Shown: positions 15,911-24,075, counted from the first letter of the stretch. The stretch: DNA of 29,812 nucleotides from Microscillaceae bacterium (GCA_003483885.1 DMXI01000070.1:1-29812), one strand, 5' to 3'. The notes: generated by a model from the sequence alone, not told the origin. Translations and numbers: made by a program.

Positions 15911-16552
15911 TTTGTTTTTATTAAGTGTATGTCTTGGTGTTCTCAAAAAATAACGGAAAAGATAGAATTGCCGAGGCTATATCCAATCAATCCCAATAGG
16001 AGCCATAATTTTTTAACATTATCTTTGATTCGCTTCATGTTCAGGTAAATAGGTTGTGGTAATATTTTGTATAATGTGGTGATATTCTGTACGTGGTTCT
16101 CCTCGAAAAGGATGGGACAAAATCTATTTTTTTTACAATAATTATCAAATTATTGTGTTTATATATTATTTATAGTCATACCCAATCTTAAAATTGATTA
16201 TTCGACTAATTCATTGTACTTTTTCAATACAGTATTTACAAGGTAGGTGAGGTCAAATGTCTAATAAAAATAACTATAGTATTAAAACTGATAAGCTTTC
16301 GACAAAAAAATAACCCGCCAAAATCTTTGACGAGTTATCATAATCTTAATAAACTTTAAACCCTCTTTATTCTGTATCTGAAAATTAATCATGTTGTCTA
16401 CATACAATACTGTCTCAGATCAGTGAACGTTGGCTTGTTTATACTAAGCAAGCTTTTTATTATACAAAGTATCAATCCTCTATAAGTTTAGCGCCTGTTT
16501 AAAATCCAAAGCGAATGTTGGAAACATTCCACAGGTATTTGTAAATTGCCTT
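15911..16552. other. Long AT-rich intergenic region with hairpins
   Basis: About 640 nt without a sizeable gene. Besides the 31-codon frame it contains an imperfect 13-bp hairpin at 16310-16339 preceded on the plus strand by A7, which reads as a minus-strand terminator. A GCTTG/CAAGC hairpin with a following T5 lies near 16432-16458 on the plus strand, and a GAATGTT/AACATTC hairpin at about 16512-16528 is just before the ATPase gene. The apparent minus-strand terminator without an annotated gene to its right hints at a small transcript between about 16340 and 16550, but no promoter match was found. Confidence 0.35.
15943..16038 (-). CDS. Possible 31-residue single-pass membrane peptide
   Basis: An ATG at 16038 opens a 31-codon frame with a basic start (MKRIKDNVKKL) followed by a hydrophobic stretch (WLLLGLIGYSLGNSIFSVIF). 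The positive-then-hydrophobic layout is what a tiny inner-membrane peptide would have. No promoter or terminator supports it clearly, although it would run towards the strong bidirectional-capable hairpin at 15874-15907. Its short length makes chance occurrence quite possible. Confidence 0.25.
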   Translation of the reverse strand: MKRIKDNVKKLWLLLGLIGYSLGNSIFSVIF

Positions 16553-17971
16553 ATGACAAATCAAGTGAAGGAAAGTACACCTCAATTAAGTTTTCCTCAA
16601 GACTTAGTTGATACCCCTTATATATTGCAAGTAGTAAAACAAAGCATTCATTACATCCAATCAGGCTCGTTTATCCACCTTCAAGGCCCTTCTAATAGTG
16701 GCAAAACCACCTTTGCTCGTTATGTAGCCTGTTTGTTGCAACAACCCGTAGTCGCCATCAATGGCCATATAGATCACCCCGAAACCTTACAAAGTATTTG
16801 GCAGGCGGCCACTCAGGGTTATACCCTTATATTTGAGGAATTTCAGCGGGCCAGTACCCAAGACTGGCAAATCTTGTCGCCTATTTTAGAAGAAAATCTG
16901 ATCAATTTTCCCTTGCTTACACCTGACGGAAAATATACCCATGTCACTCATCCTGGCTTTACGGTAATTTTGACTAGTAATCCGCAAGATTTATCTACTG
17001 CCAACTTTCCTATCCATTTATTAGATCATTATGCTATTAAAATTGCTTTGCAAGGTTTTGATGTGGAAAGCGAAGTTGCCATTATCCAAGCGAAGGGAGG
17101 GGTAGATTTGATCACGGCTCAAGTACTAACTCAGGTATTAAGAAAATTACGCATAGAACCTGATTACCCAGGGGTGGTTTCTATCAAACTAGGTATTATG
17201 CTAGGGCGCATACTACAAGTCCATGGCATTTCGGTACAAAGTCAACCTGATCAATTTCAAAAACATTGTGAAGAAGTGCTCGCACTTCCATACCAAGCTG
17301 AAATAAAAGCCAGGGTAATCCAGATTATTCAAGAAGCATTGACCGAGGTGCAAATAACAGCCCCTGTACTTGAAGAGGAGCCTCTACCAACAAATACAGA
17401 AGAGGAGGGGACTCAGATAAATGAGGAAGTATTGGTTGATTTGGCCTCTGATACTGAAAAGGAGCCTCCTGCCGATGATATTACTTCTGAAGAAATCACT
17501 ATTATGCTTCACAGCGAGTTAGAGCTCGAGATGCATTTTTTTGACGAGGTGATTTCATTTATTCAGGAAATAAGCAACGAAGAGGCCGAAGTAAGCTTTC
17601 ATCACCCAGGAGATGCCGTGCAACCTGATATTATGATTAAAATACCTGAGGTTCTCTTGCCCCAAGTGGTGTCTTTTATAGAGCAGCAGATCCAAAACGA
17701 GGTATTATTGATCCAAAAGCATACGACCGATTTTTATGAATGTGATATTCTCATTAAAATACCCGCGCAGGTAGCTACTGCGGTTGCATCTCCTACACCA
17801 CTTGATCCCGATGAAACCACTCAACGACAACCTGCTACTTCAGAATCAACTTCGGTTGTTCCTGATAGTAAACCCACTGCCCAGGTAAAAGCGCCCAGTG
17901 GTGATAAAATGCGTATTCAAAAGTTAAAAAAACTCATCGCCAACTACGAAAAGTTTCATTCACAACAATAG
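16553..17971 (+). CDS. GvpN-like AAA+ ATPase with acidic C-terminal extension
   Basis: A 472-residue cytoplasmic protein. Residues 14-225 look like the AAA_5 ATPase GvpN of gas-vesicle clusters: LVDTPYI (GvpN: FVETPYV), Walker A GPSNSGKTT (45-53), Walker B-like TLIFEEFQRAS (91-101, with E in the usual D position), ILEENLINFPL, and HPGFTVILTSNPQD with the sensor-1 Asn near 143. After the ATPase comes an acidic linker (about 265-315), then a segment with two copies of a DI[ML]IKIP motif (about 364-370 and 400-406), and a Thr/Ser/Pro-rich tail ending in a Lys-rich helix. GvpN itself is usually about 300-350 residues and ends soon after the ATPase domain. No gvpA or other gas-vesicle genes are in the window. 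MoxR-type ATPases share the fold and are the alternative. The target is unknown. Confidence 0.75.
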   Translation: MTNQVKESTPQLSFPQDLVDTPYILQVVKQSIHYIQSGSFIHLQGPSNSGKTTFARYVACLLQQPVVAINGHIDHPETLQSIWQAATQGYTLIFEEFQRASTQDWQILSPILEENLINFPLLTPDGKYTHVTHPGFTVILTSNPQDLSTANFPIHLLDHYAIKIALQGFDVESEVAIIQAKGGVDLITAQVLTQVLRKLRIEPDYPGVVSIKLGIMLGRILQVHGISVQSQPDQFQKHCEEVLALPYQAEIKARVIQIIQEALTEVQITAPVLEEEPLPTNTEEEGTQINEEVLVDLASDTEKEPPADDITSEEITIMLHSELELEMHFFDEVISFIQEISNEEAEVSFHHPGDAVQPDIMIKIPEVLLPQVVSFIEQQIQNEVLLIQKHTTDFYECDILIKIPAQVATAVASPTPLDPDETTQRQPATSESTSVVPDSKPTAQVKAPSGDKMRIQKLKKLIANYEKFHSQQ

Positions 17972-18067
17972 GCCTGTACTCGTTTGTATCATAGCTTCAC
18001 CAAGGCTGGTTTGGTACTTATGGTTCTTTTTGCTTTTTTGTAGATATTTTTCCAATCCAATTGAATC

Positions 18068-19081
18068 ATGGCTGAAAATCTGTATCAAAAATATGCCTCC
18101 TTGTTTGAGTTTTTTGGGATTACCCAAGTAGATGAAATCGCTCAATACTGGCAGGCTCCTCATCGGTTTTATCACAATGAAGAACATCTTGAGTTTTTGA
18201 TTCAGGAAATTGAAAAGCTGCATGCGATGGAAATCGTCAATGAAATCGCCCGAAATGTTTTGCTTATTGCCGCGTTTTTCCACGACATAGTGTATGAGCC
18301 TCTGGCCAACGATAATGAAGAAAAGTCGGCCGAATTGCTCGTAAAAATGGTAACAGCTCGCTATCAGGAAGCAAAGCTGGCCGAAGAAATCATTCTCGAT
18401 ACCAAAACTCACGAACCACAAAGTCAATTGTCGACGCTCTTTTGTAGTCTCGATATGTACATTGTAGAGCATAGCAACTTTCACGAGTTGTTGGGGTGGG
18501 AGCATAAAATATTCAAGGAATTTCAAATGATCGACTATCAATTTTACAAACAAGGTCGTTTGAAACTATTAAAAGATTTTGTCCGAAAATACCCCAAAAA
18601 CGCCCACAATCTGGAAAATCTCATTACGTATGTTGACCAACGTAAGCCTCGGATTGGTATTTATGCTGGGTCATTCAATCCTTTTCACAATGGGCACCTC
18701 AATATTTTGCACAAGGCCGAAAGGATTTTCGAGAAAGTAATTATTGCTCAGGGCATCAACCCCGAAAAAGTACAGGACGATAAAATGTCAGTCAATAACC
18801 CTGTATTAAAATATAGACAGGTAGAGACCTTTTCGGGCTTATTGACTGATTATGTCAATAGTAAAGAAACTGGGGCTGATGTTACGGTTATTAGAGGGTT
18901 ACGCAATGGAGATGATCTTGACTATGAAGTCAACCAATTGCGTTTTATGGAAGAAATGAAGCCAGACTTAAAGCTTATTTTTATCAACTGTGACAAACAG
19001 TTCGAACATATCAGTTCATCTTCTATCCGAAATTTAGAACGTATCAAAGAAGGGTTGGGACAGAAGTATTTACCAAGCTAG
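18068..19081 (+). CDS. HD-superfamily phosphohydrolase fused to CoaD-like adenylyltransferase
   Basis: A 337-residue two-domain protein. Residues 1-190 resemble the predicted HD metal-dependent phosphohydrolases of COG4339: PHRFYHNEEH (H36, H40), AAFFHDIVYEP (H72-D73, the HD pair), DNEEKSA, and LDMYIVEH (D129). Residues 195-337 are a phosphopantetheine adenylyltransferase-like nucleotidyltransferase: GSFNPFHNGH (201-210, HxGH), VIRGLRNGDDLDYE (274-287) and ISSSSIR (315-321, the ISSTxVR-type motif). CoaD makes dephospho-CoA from 4'-phosphopantetheine and ATP. Both active sites look intact. Normal CoaD is about 160 residues and stands alone, so the fusion is unusual. Start ATG 18068 gives a complete HD domain. 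It lies 96 nt after the ATPase and converges on the methyltransferase. Whether this is the cell's only CoaD, or a homologue with another substrate, cannot be told here. Confidence 0.85.
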   Translation: MAENLYQKYASLFEFFGITQVDEIAQYWQAPHRFYHNEEHLEFLIQEIEKLHAMEIVNEIARNVLLIAAFFHDIVYEPLANDNEEKSAELLVKMVTARYQEAKLAEEIILDTKTHEPQSQLSTLFCSLDMYIVEHSNFHELLGWEHKIFKEFQMIDYQFYKQGRLKLLKDFVRKYPKNAHNLENLITYVDQRKPRIGIYAGSFNPFHNGHLNILHKAERIFEKVIIAQGINPEKVQDDKMSVNNPVLKYRQVETFSGLLTDYVNSKETGADVTVIRGLRNGDDLDYEVNQLRFMEEMKPDLKLIFINCDKQFEHISSSSIRNLERIKEGLGQKYLPS

Positions 19082-19098
19082 ATATTTTATTGGTAAGT
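19068..19098. terminator. Possible shared terminator between convergent genes
   Basis: TTACCAA (19070-19076) pairs with TTGGTAA (19090-19096) around a 13-nt loop, extended by further weak pairs. It overlaps both stop codons of the convergent genes, which are only 5 nt apart, and is followed by T's on the plus strand. AT-rich and short, so only moderately convincing. Confidence 0.4.
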
Positions 19099-20049
19099 TT
19101 TCAGACGCGTTTTGGCAATCTTGTGATATTCTTTTTTTAGTTCAAAACCCAAAAAACTACGTTTGAGCTCCAAGGCAGCTACTCCAGTGCTGCCACTTCC
19201 CATAAATGGGTCTAGCACCGTTTGGCCTTCAAACGACACCAGGTTTACCAAATGCTGCATCAAAGCTACTGGCTTGAGGGTAGGGTGCACATTGAAATCT
19301 TCTGCGTTTTGACGCACCTTGGGGATTGTAAAAAACTTATCGTAACCATCATTCATAGTTTCGGTGCGTAAAATATTGGCCGCTACTCTTCCCTTAGGGT
19401 GGGGGTTATGTCCCACTTCGCTTTCACCTTCAGCAAACGGGATTCGAGTTGCTTCTAGGTTTAAGGCCCCCGTACCATAGCGAATTACATTTTCGGCTAC
19501 ATTGATTCCTTTGTCAAGGGGTTTTTGAATCAAAATAATGGGTTCATAAGCAGGCTTAATGCCCAGTCCAGCCCCGTCGTATTTTTGACCTAAAGATGAA
19601 GATGGTTTATACTTATTCTTGCGCTGTTGATTGGTATAAGTTTCTGCACCACCTTTTTTGTAACCCTGCACATAAGTATACTGGCCCACAATTTCGCTAT
19701 CCACTCCCAGTTCCTTGTCAATATTTAGCCCTACATTACGACTTTTGGGCATACCGTTCAAAAATACCCAAAACAACACATCTTTGATCACAAATCCACT
19801 GTCTTCTAAATCTACCATCAAACGATGCATTAACCTTACCGCCGAAAACACCAAGCCAAACGATCCAGGTTTCATCACTCTCAAACAATCATTCCATATT
19901 TGGCGATCGGGCAGCTTTTTATCCCACTCATGTGCCTGAAAACCAATGCCATAGGGCGGGTCTGTCACCAAAGCATCCACGCTTTCAGCCGCTACTCTTG
20001 GTAACCCTAAACAATTTTTATGGTATATTTTACAGGTGTTTTTCGGCAT
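19087..20049 (-). CDS. Orphan site-specific DNA methyltransferase (N4/N6, beta-type order)
   Basis: A 320-residue amino-methyltransferase. The catalytic motif IV DPPY (30-33) comes first and the SAM-binding motif I-type region VLDPFMGSGSTG (278-289) near the C-terminus, the motif order of the beta class of N6-adenine or N4-cytosine enzymes. HPTLKP (255-260) precedes it as in many such enzymes. The region between (about 95-250) includes a Lys/Gly-rich stretch and probably holds target recognition. No restriction gene is next to it, so it is orphan in this window; a phage-derived or regulatory methylase are both possible. The ATG at 20049 starts nine residues before the first conserved strand. 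The target sequence cannot be read from the protein. Confidence 0.88.
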   Translation of the reverse strand: MPKNTCKIYHKNCLGLPRVAAESVDALVTDPPYGIGFQAHEWDKKLPDRQIWNDCLRVMKPGSFGLVFSAVRLMHRLMVDLEDSGFVIKDVLFWVFLNGMPKSRNVGLNIDKELGVDSEIVGQYTYVQGYKKGGAETYTNQQRKNKYKPSSSLGQKYDGAGLGIKPAYEPIILIQKPLDKGINVAENVIRYGTGALNLEATRIPFAEGESEVGHNPHPKGRVAANILRTETMNDGYDKFFTIPKVRQNAEDFNVHPTLKPVALMQHLVNLVSFEGQTVLDPFMGSGSTGVAALELKRSFLGFELKKEYHKIAKTRLKTYQ

Positions 20050-20150
20050 TATAGAAATAAATTATGTTAAGTAAGCTACTCGAAAAAAAAGGTTTTTAGG
20101 TAATATAAAATTGCTTGACTTATAAAAATATAAAACAACCTAACAAAGCC

Positions 20151-20158
20151 CAAATTTA
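20151..20158 (-). promoter_or_regulatory. Candidate -7 box for the methyltransferase
   Basis: TAAATTTG on the minus strand is an exact TAnnTTTG match 102 nt before the ATG. No TTG is found at the usual 17-23 nt further upstream, so the promoter is only tentative. Confidence 0.3.
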
Positions 20159-20234
20159 TACACTGCAAATCAAGTTATACACGTTAACTCTGCAAATATC
20201 ATCCTATCTCTCCACGAATATTTGTAAAAATTAC

Positions 20235-20243
20235 TAACTTTTG
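20235..20243 (+). promoter_or_regulatory. Candidate -7 box for the WG-repeat operon
   Basis: TAACTTTTG is one base longer than TAnnTTTG and the surrounding bases (CTAACTTT...GCTC) closely resemble the lpxB promoter at 4294-4306. It lies 20 nt before the ATG. No well-placed -33 TTG was found. Confidence 0.3.
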
Positions 20244-20263
20244 CTCTTACAAATACTTACCCA

Positions 20264-21472
20264 ATGAAAACGCTACTCTATACCCTACTGATTGTTTCCT
20301 TCACTGTCCAGTTTAGTTTAAGTCAACAAAGTCCTACATTGATCCCTTACCAAAAAGGAGAAAAGTGGGGCTATTGTGACCAAAACAAAAAAATTGTTAT
20401 TTCTTGTACCTACTCTAGTGCAAGCCCATTTTATGAAGGTCTGGCCCGAGTAAGTAACGAAAAATTCAAATTTGGATTTATCAATACTCAAGGCAAGCTA
20501 GTGATTCCATTCAAATATGACTGGGCACACAATGTACACGAAGGTTGGATATATGTAGAACAACAATTGAAAAAGTGGGGTAACGTAGGAGGGTTTATTG
20601 ATACAAAAGGGGAGGTAATAATTCCTATGCGATTGAACATGCCTCCGGTACCACTTCCTGAAAACGAACGATATCAGTTTAGCGAAGGGCTCATTGGAGT
20701 CCCCTGGAAGTATGAACCTTTTGGCAAATTTGGCTATCGTTATGCTGATAAAAATGGAAAGTTTGTGCTGGACACTCCATATAACTATGCAGATAGGTTT
20801 AGCAATGGCTTGGCCCCAATAAACATTGATTTTGGCAAAGCAGGCTACATCGATCGGCAAGGCAAAGTATTATTTACCGATAATTATTATGTAACTGCCC
20901 CGTTTAGTGAAGGATTGGCTCGGGTTCGCCCCAATGCTACTACAGCCGAAGATGATATGCGCTTTGGCTTCATCAACACCAAAGGTAAACTGGTAATCCC
21001 TACCAATTACTATTCTTTCAACAATTTTAGCGAAGGTTTGGTAGCAGTCCAACAAATCAAAAAACCCAATAAATGGGGCTTTTTGAATAAAAAAGGGAAA
21101 GCGGTTATTCCTTTTATTTATGATAAAACCTTCAGTTTTCATAATGGGCTGGCAATAGTAGTAAAAAACAAAAAAGTGGGATTTATCAACAAACAGGGCA
21201 AGGTAGTAATCCCTTTCAAGTTTGATTATTACCAACCTTTTTATGAAACGCAGGCCAATGCTGGCTTTTACAATGGACTTGCCCCAGTATGGTTGGGCAA
21301 AAAAATGGGATTTGTAAATCGTGTGGGTAAATTGGTTGTTGAGTGTAAATATGATGGTTTTGGCAGCGTTTTTCACAAATATGATGATTTTAGCAAAGGA
21401 GTTGCTTTAGTAAAGCAAGGCGAAAAGCAATTTTATATAGACAGGCAAGGCAATGAGTATTACGAAGACTAA
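20264..21472 (+). CDS. Secreted WG-repeat protein 1
   Basis: A 402-residue protein with a signal peptide (about 1-20, ending LSQQ) and no lipobox, so probably periplasmic or surface-exposed. The rest is built of nine WG (KWG-type) beta repeats. Each carries a [KF]xGFI[ND]xxGK strand, a VIPxxY strand and an F[YS]xGLAxV strand; the F-x-x-G-L-type motifs occur nine times. WG repeats are assumed to form a beta-propeller-like or solenoid binding surface; no catalytic residues are apparent. It is followed after 19 nt by a colinear paralog. Function unknown. Confidence 0.85.
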   Translation: MKTLLYTLLIVSFTVQFSLSQQSPTLIPYQKGEKWGYCDQNKKIVISCTYSSASPFYEGLARVSNEKFKFGFINTQGKLVIPFKYDWAHNVHEGWIYVEQQLKKWGNVGGFIDTKGEVIIPMRLNMPPVPLPENERYQFSEGLIGVPWKYEPFGKFGYRYADKNGKFVLDTPYNYADRFSNGLAPINIDFGKAGYIDRQGKVLFTDNYYVTAPFSEGLARVRPNATTAEDDMRFGFINTKGKLVIPTNYYSFNNFSEGLVAVQQIKKPNKWGFLNKKGKAVIPFIYDKTFSFHNGLAIVVKNKKVGFINKQGKVVIPFKFDYYQPFYETQANAGFYNGLAPVWLGKKMGFVNRVGKLVVECKYDGFGSVFHKYDDFSKGVALVKQGEKQFYIDRQGNEYYED

Positions 21473-21491
21473 TTTTTTTAAAACATATACT

Positions 21492-22736
21492 ATGAAGAAA
21501 AGCTTATCGGTATTTTTTGTACTATTTTTTATTCTTGAAACAGGCATTTCTCAACCCAAACGTTTACCCAATTTAATTCCTTACCGGAAAGGTGACAAGT
21601 GGGGATTTTCTGATGAGTTTAAAAAGATAAAAATACCTTGTACCTATGCCAGTGCTACTCCTTTTTTTGAAGGCTTGGCCAGGGTAAGCAACGAAGAAGA
21701 AAAATACGGCTTTATTAACAAAAGAGGCAAAGTAGTCATTCCTTTTGAGTATGACTGGGCACATAGTGTAAACAATGGCTGGATTTACGTAGAAAAAGAA
21801 ACAGATGATTGGGGAAATGTGGGTGGTTTTATAGACAAAACCGGCAAAATAGTAGTACCTATGCGGCTCAAAACTCCACCAGTACCTTTGCCCGAATTTC
21901 ATCGGTATGAGTTTCGCGATGGGCTAATGGCATTGCCTTGGATAGAACAACCCAAAGGTGAAGCCAAATATGGTTACATTAATCGCAAGTCAGAATTTGT
22001 AATCAAACCCCAGTTTCTATATGCGACCAAATTCAGCAATAAGTTGGCTTTGGTCCAAATAGATAGTACCACGGCTGGGTATATCAACACTGCTGGGAAA
22101 ATATTATTCAAGAAAACCAAGTATTTTACCACTTCGGCTTTTGCAGAAGGCAGGGCCCGTGTGAGGCTACGTACAACCAACGAACGCGATAAGTTAAAAC
22201 AAGGCTACATAGATACCCAAGGCAATGTAGTGGTTACTTTGAATTACAATACTTTCAATGATTTTAAGGAAGGGGTAGTAGCAGCGCAACAATTCAGCGC
22301 TAAAAACCAGGATGGGCAAAAATGGGGATATTTAAACAAAAACGGAGGAATCGCCATTCCATTCCAGTTTGAGCAAGCTTTTAACTTCAACAATGGCTTG
22401 GCGCTGGCAGTCAAATTCAACAAAGCAGGGTTTATCAATAAAGAAGGACGTGAGGTAATTCCTTTTATTTATGAATACACTACCCAGCAACACTTCTACG
22501 ATATGCTCAATATTTCCGATAAGGCAGGTTTTCAACACGGATATGCCCCCGTCTGGAAAGAAGGACAAATGGGTTTTATCAACCGACAAGGCACTGTAGT
22601 AGTAGATTTTAAATACGATGGGTTTGGTATTATCTTCTACGAATACAACGATTATAGCCAAGGAATCGCCCTCGTAATCAAAGATGATAAGGAATATTAC
22701 ATAGATATGAAGGGGAAAGAATACTATGAGGATTGA
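21492..22736 (+). CDS. Secreted WG-repeat protein 2 (tandem paralog)
   Basis: A 414-residue protein from the ATG at 21492. An in-frame ATG at 21453 lies inside the preceding gene and would put 13 residues before the signal peptide, so it is not used. Signal peptide is about 1-20 (FFILETGIS-Q). It aligns end to end with the preceding gene, including the nine WG repeats, the NLIPYRKGDKWG opening, the PPVPLPE segment and the closing YYIDxxGxEYYED. It has small insertions, for example around residues 270-280. The pair arose by tandem duplication and then diverged. It is probably co-transcribed with the first copy. Function unknown. Confidence 0.85.
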   Translation: MKKSLSVFFVLFFILETGISQPKRLPNLIPYRKGDKWGFSDEFKKIKIPCTYASATPFFEGLARVSNEEEKYGFINKRGKVVIPFEYDWAHSVNNGWIYVEKETDDWGNVGGFIDKTGKIVVPMRLKTPPVPLPEFHRYEFRDGLMALPWIEQPKGEAKYGYINRKSEFVIKPQFLYATKFSNKLALVQIDSTTAGYINTAGKILFKKTKYFTTSAFAEGRARVRLRTTNERDKLKQGYIDTQGNVVVTLNYNTFNDFKEGVVAAQQFSAKNQDGQKWGYLNKNGGIAIPFQFEQAFNFNNGLALAVKFNKAGFINKEGREVIPFIYEYTTQQHFYDMLNISDKAGFQHGYAPVWKEGQMGFINRQGTVVVDFKYDGFGIIFYEYNDYSQGIALVIKDDKEYYIDMKGKEYYED

Positions 22737-22920
22737 CTTTTATTAAGTGAAAAGCGAAAAACGAAAAGTGAAAAATGGGCGCAAAGCGTAGATTAGAACA
22801 GGGATAAGAGAGCAAGAGCCGTTTTTCAAATTAAAAATGAAAAGCGAAGAGAGGAATAAGAGTGGCACTGAATTAAGTGAAAAGTTAACCACCAATAGCT
22901 AATAACTAAAAAATAAACTG
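22737..22920. repeat. Intergenic heptad and 13-nt direct repeats
   Basis: Directly after the second WG gene there are four tandem 7-nt units of the form [GA][TC]GAAAA (22747-22774), and ATTAAGTGAAAAG occurs twice (22742-22754 and 22872-22884). A further ATGAAAAGCGAAGAG lies between. There is no recognisable terminator. The A/G-rich tract may be slippage-derived. Confidence 0.55.
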
Positions 22921-23454
22921 TTGAAAAAGATACTAGAAACTGACCGTTGTTACCTTCGTGAACTTGTGGAGGCTGATGTGGAACTGATGCACCAACTCAA
23001 TACTGATCCTGAGGTAATGAAATACCTTACTGGAGGTAAACCTTTGCCTTATGAGGAATCCAAAAAAGCAGTGATGCATTATATAGACACTTACTATGCG
23101 CAAAACCCTGGCTTGGGTATGTGGGCTACCATGCTTAAAGAAGGGGATCAGTTCGTTGGCTGGACTTGCCTCAAACACTTAGACAAAAGTGAGCATATTG
23201 AACTGGGCTACCGCTATATGAAAGCATTTTGGGGACAAGGATATGCAACCGAAGTAAGCAAAGCTTTGATTAAATATGGTTTTGAGCAATTGAACCTGGA
23301 AAATATTGTAGGTATTGCGGTCACCGAAAACACCAAATCAACTCATATTTTGCAGAAAGTTGGGTTACAATACCAGAAAAAAGCTTATTATTATCAAACT
23401 GATGTTGACTTTTTTCAATTCACCAAACAAGCATATACCGATAGCATCTCATGA
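22921..23454 (+). CDS. GNAT N-acetyltransferase, RimJ/RimL-like
   Basis: A 177-residue acetyltransferase. The N-terminus (ILETDRCYLRELVEADVELMHQLNTDPEVMKYL) and the acetyl-CoA-binding segment ELGYRYMKAFWGQGYATE (Q/RxxGxG/A-type pyrophosphate loop) followed by ENIVGIAVTENTKSTHILQKVGL are characteristic of the RimJ/RimL branch, which acetylates protein N-termini or small amines. Translation appears to begin at TTG (22921): an in-frame stop lies 18 nt upstream and no ATG lies near enough to give a complete first strand. Its TGA overlaps the next gene's ATG (ATGA), so the two are translationally coupled. The substrate is not deducible. Confidence 0.88.
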   Translation: MKKILETDRCYLRELVEADVELMHQLNTDPEVMKYLTGGKPLPYEESKKAVMHYIDTYYAQNPGLGMWATMLKEGDQFVGWTCLKHLDKSEHIELGYRYMKAFWGQGYATEVSKALIKYGFEQLNLENIVGIAVTENTKSTHILQKVGLQYQKKAYYYQTDVDFFQFTKQAYTDSIS

Positions 23455-24044
23455 AAACAAGACTACTCCCATTATTTCTGTTCTTGAGCCTGGCAACCCT
23501 CAATATTTCTTGTCGGTCTATTAGCCAAGGTAAACGACTGTCAAGGTGCGAATTTCGCCTTGAGTCATTACAAAACATTAAGTTGGCCAATGTAAAAATA
23601 GATGAGGTTAAAGGTATTACTGATCTTAGTTTATTGGATGCAGGTAAAATTACCCTGGCCCTGGCTCGGAACTCTTCCTTGCCCATGCATATGACCGTCA
23701 ATATTGAGGTGAAAAACCCCAATAAAAAAACGGCTGGTTTAAATGAACTCAAGTGGATTTTGTACATAGATGATATACAAATGGCCGAAGGGGAAAGTGT
23801 CCAGCGTTTTGAGGTGCCTGGTAATGGCACCAATATCTTACCTTTGGAGGTGGACCTTGATCTAAAAAAAGCTTTGAAAGGTAAATCCAGAAGTGCCTTG
23901 CTTAAATTTGCTTTCAATTTGGCAGGTTTTGGCAAAGAAGCCACTCGAGTAAAAGTAAGAGCCAAGCCTTCGTTTAAGGTGCTAGGTGGTACCATCCGCT
24001 ACCCAGGCTACATCAAAGTAACCCGTGAGTTTACCTCTGATTAA
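23451..24044 (+). CDS. Lipoprotein with LEA14/WHy-like domain
   Basis: A 197-residue lipoprotein. Signal peptide 1-20 ends in a lipobox-like NISC with Cys near residue 21. The body resembles the LEA_2/LEA14 (WHy) beta-sandwich: LARNSSLPMHMTVNIEVKNPNKKTAGLNELKW, where the 'VxNPNxxxxxLxxLxxxLxIDxxxxAxG' pattern is characteristic, and LPLEVDLDL. These domains are linked with desiccation and stress proteins and in Bacteroidota are common small envelope lipoproteins. It begins with a 4-nt ATGA overlap with the GNAT gene and ends before a clear terminator. The family call rests on the pattern only. Confidence 0.75.
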   Translation: MKTRLLPLFLFLSLATLNISCRSISQGKRLSRCEFRLESLQNIKLANVKIDEVKGITDLSLLDAGKITLALARNSSLPMHMTVNIEVKNPNKKTAGLNELKWILYIDDIQMAEGESVQRFEVPGNGTNILPLEVDLDLKKALKGKSRSALLKFAFNLAGFGKEATRVKVRAKPSFKVLGGTIRYPGYIKVTREFTSD

Positions 24045-24075
24045 GGTTTTACAATACATTATTATCATTTTTTAG

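Noticed and set aside
17960..18553. 197-codon minus-strand frame opposite the HD domain
   Set aside because: The plus strand shows clear HD-superfamily metal-binding motifs here; the minus frame has no family features.
20870..21376. 168-codon minus-strand frame opposite the first WG gene
   Set aside because: Periodic composition from the repeats keeps it open; no start context or motif supports it.
23420..23995. 191-codon minus-strand frame opposite the LEA14-like lipoprotein
   Set aside because: The plus-strand gene has a signal peptide, lipobox and an ATGA coupling with the GNAT gene; the minus frame has none.
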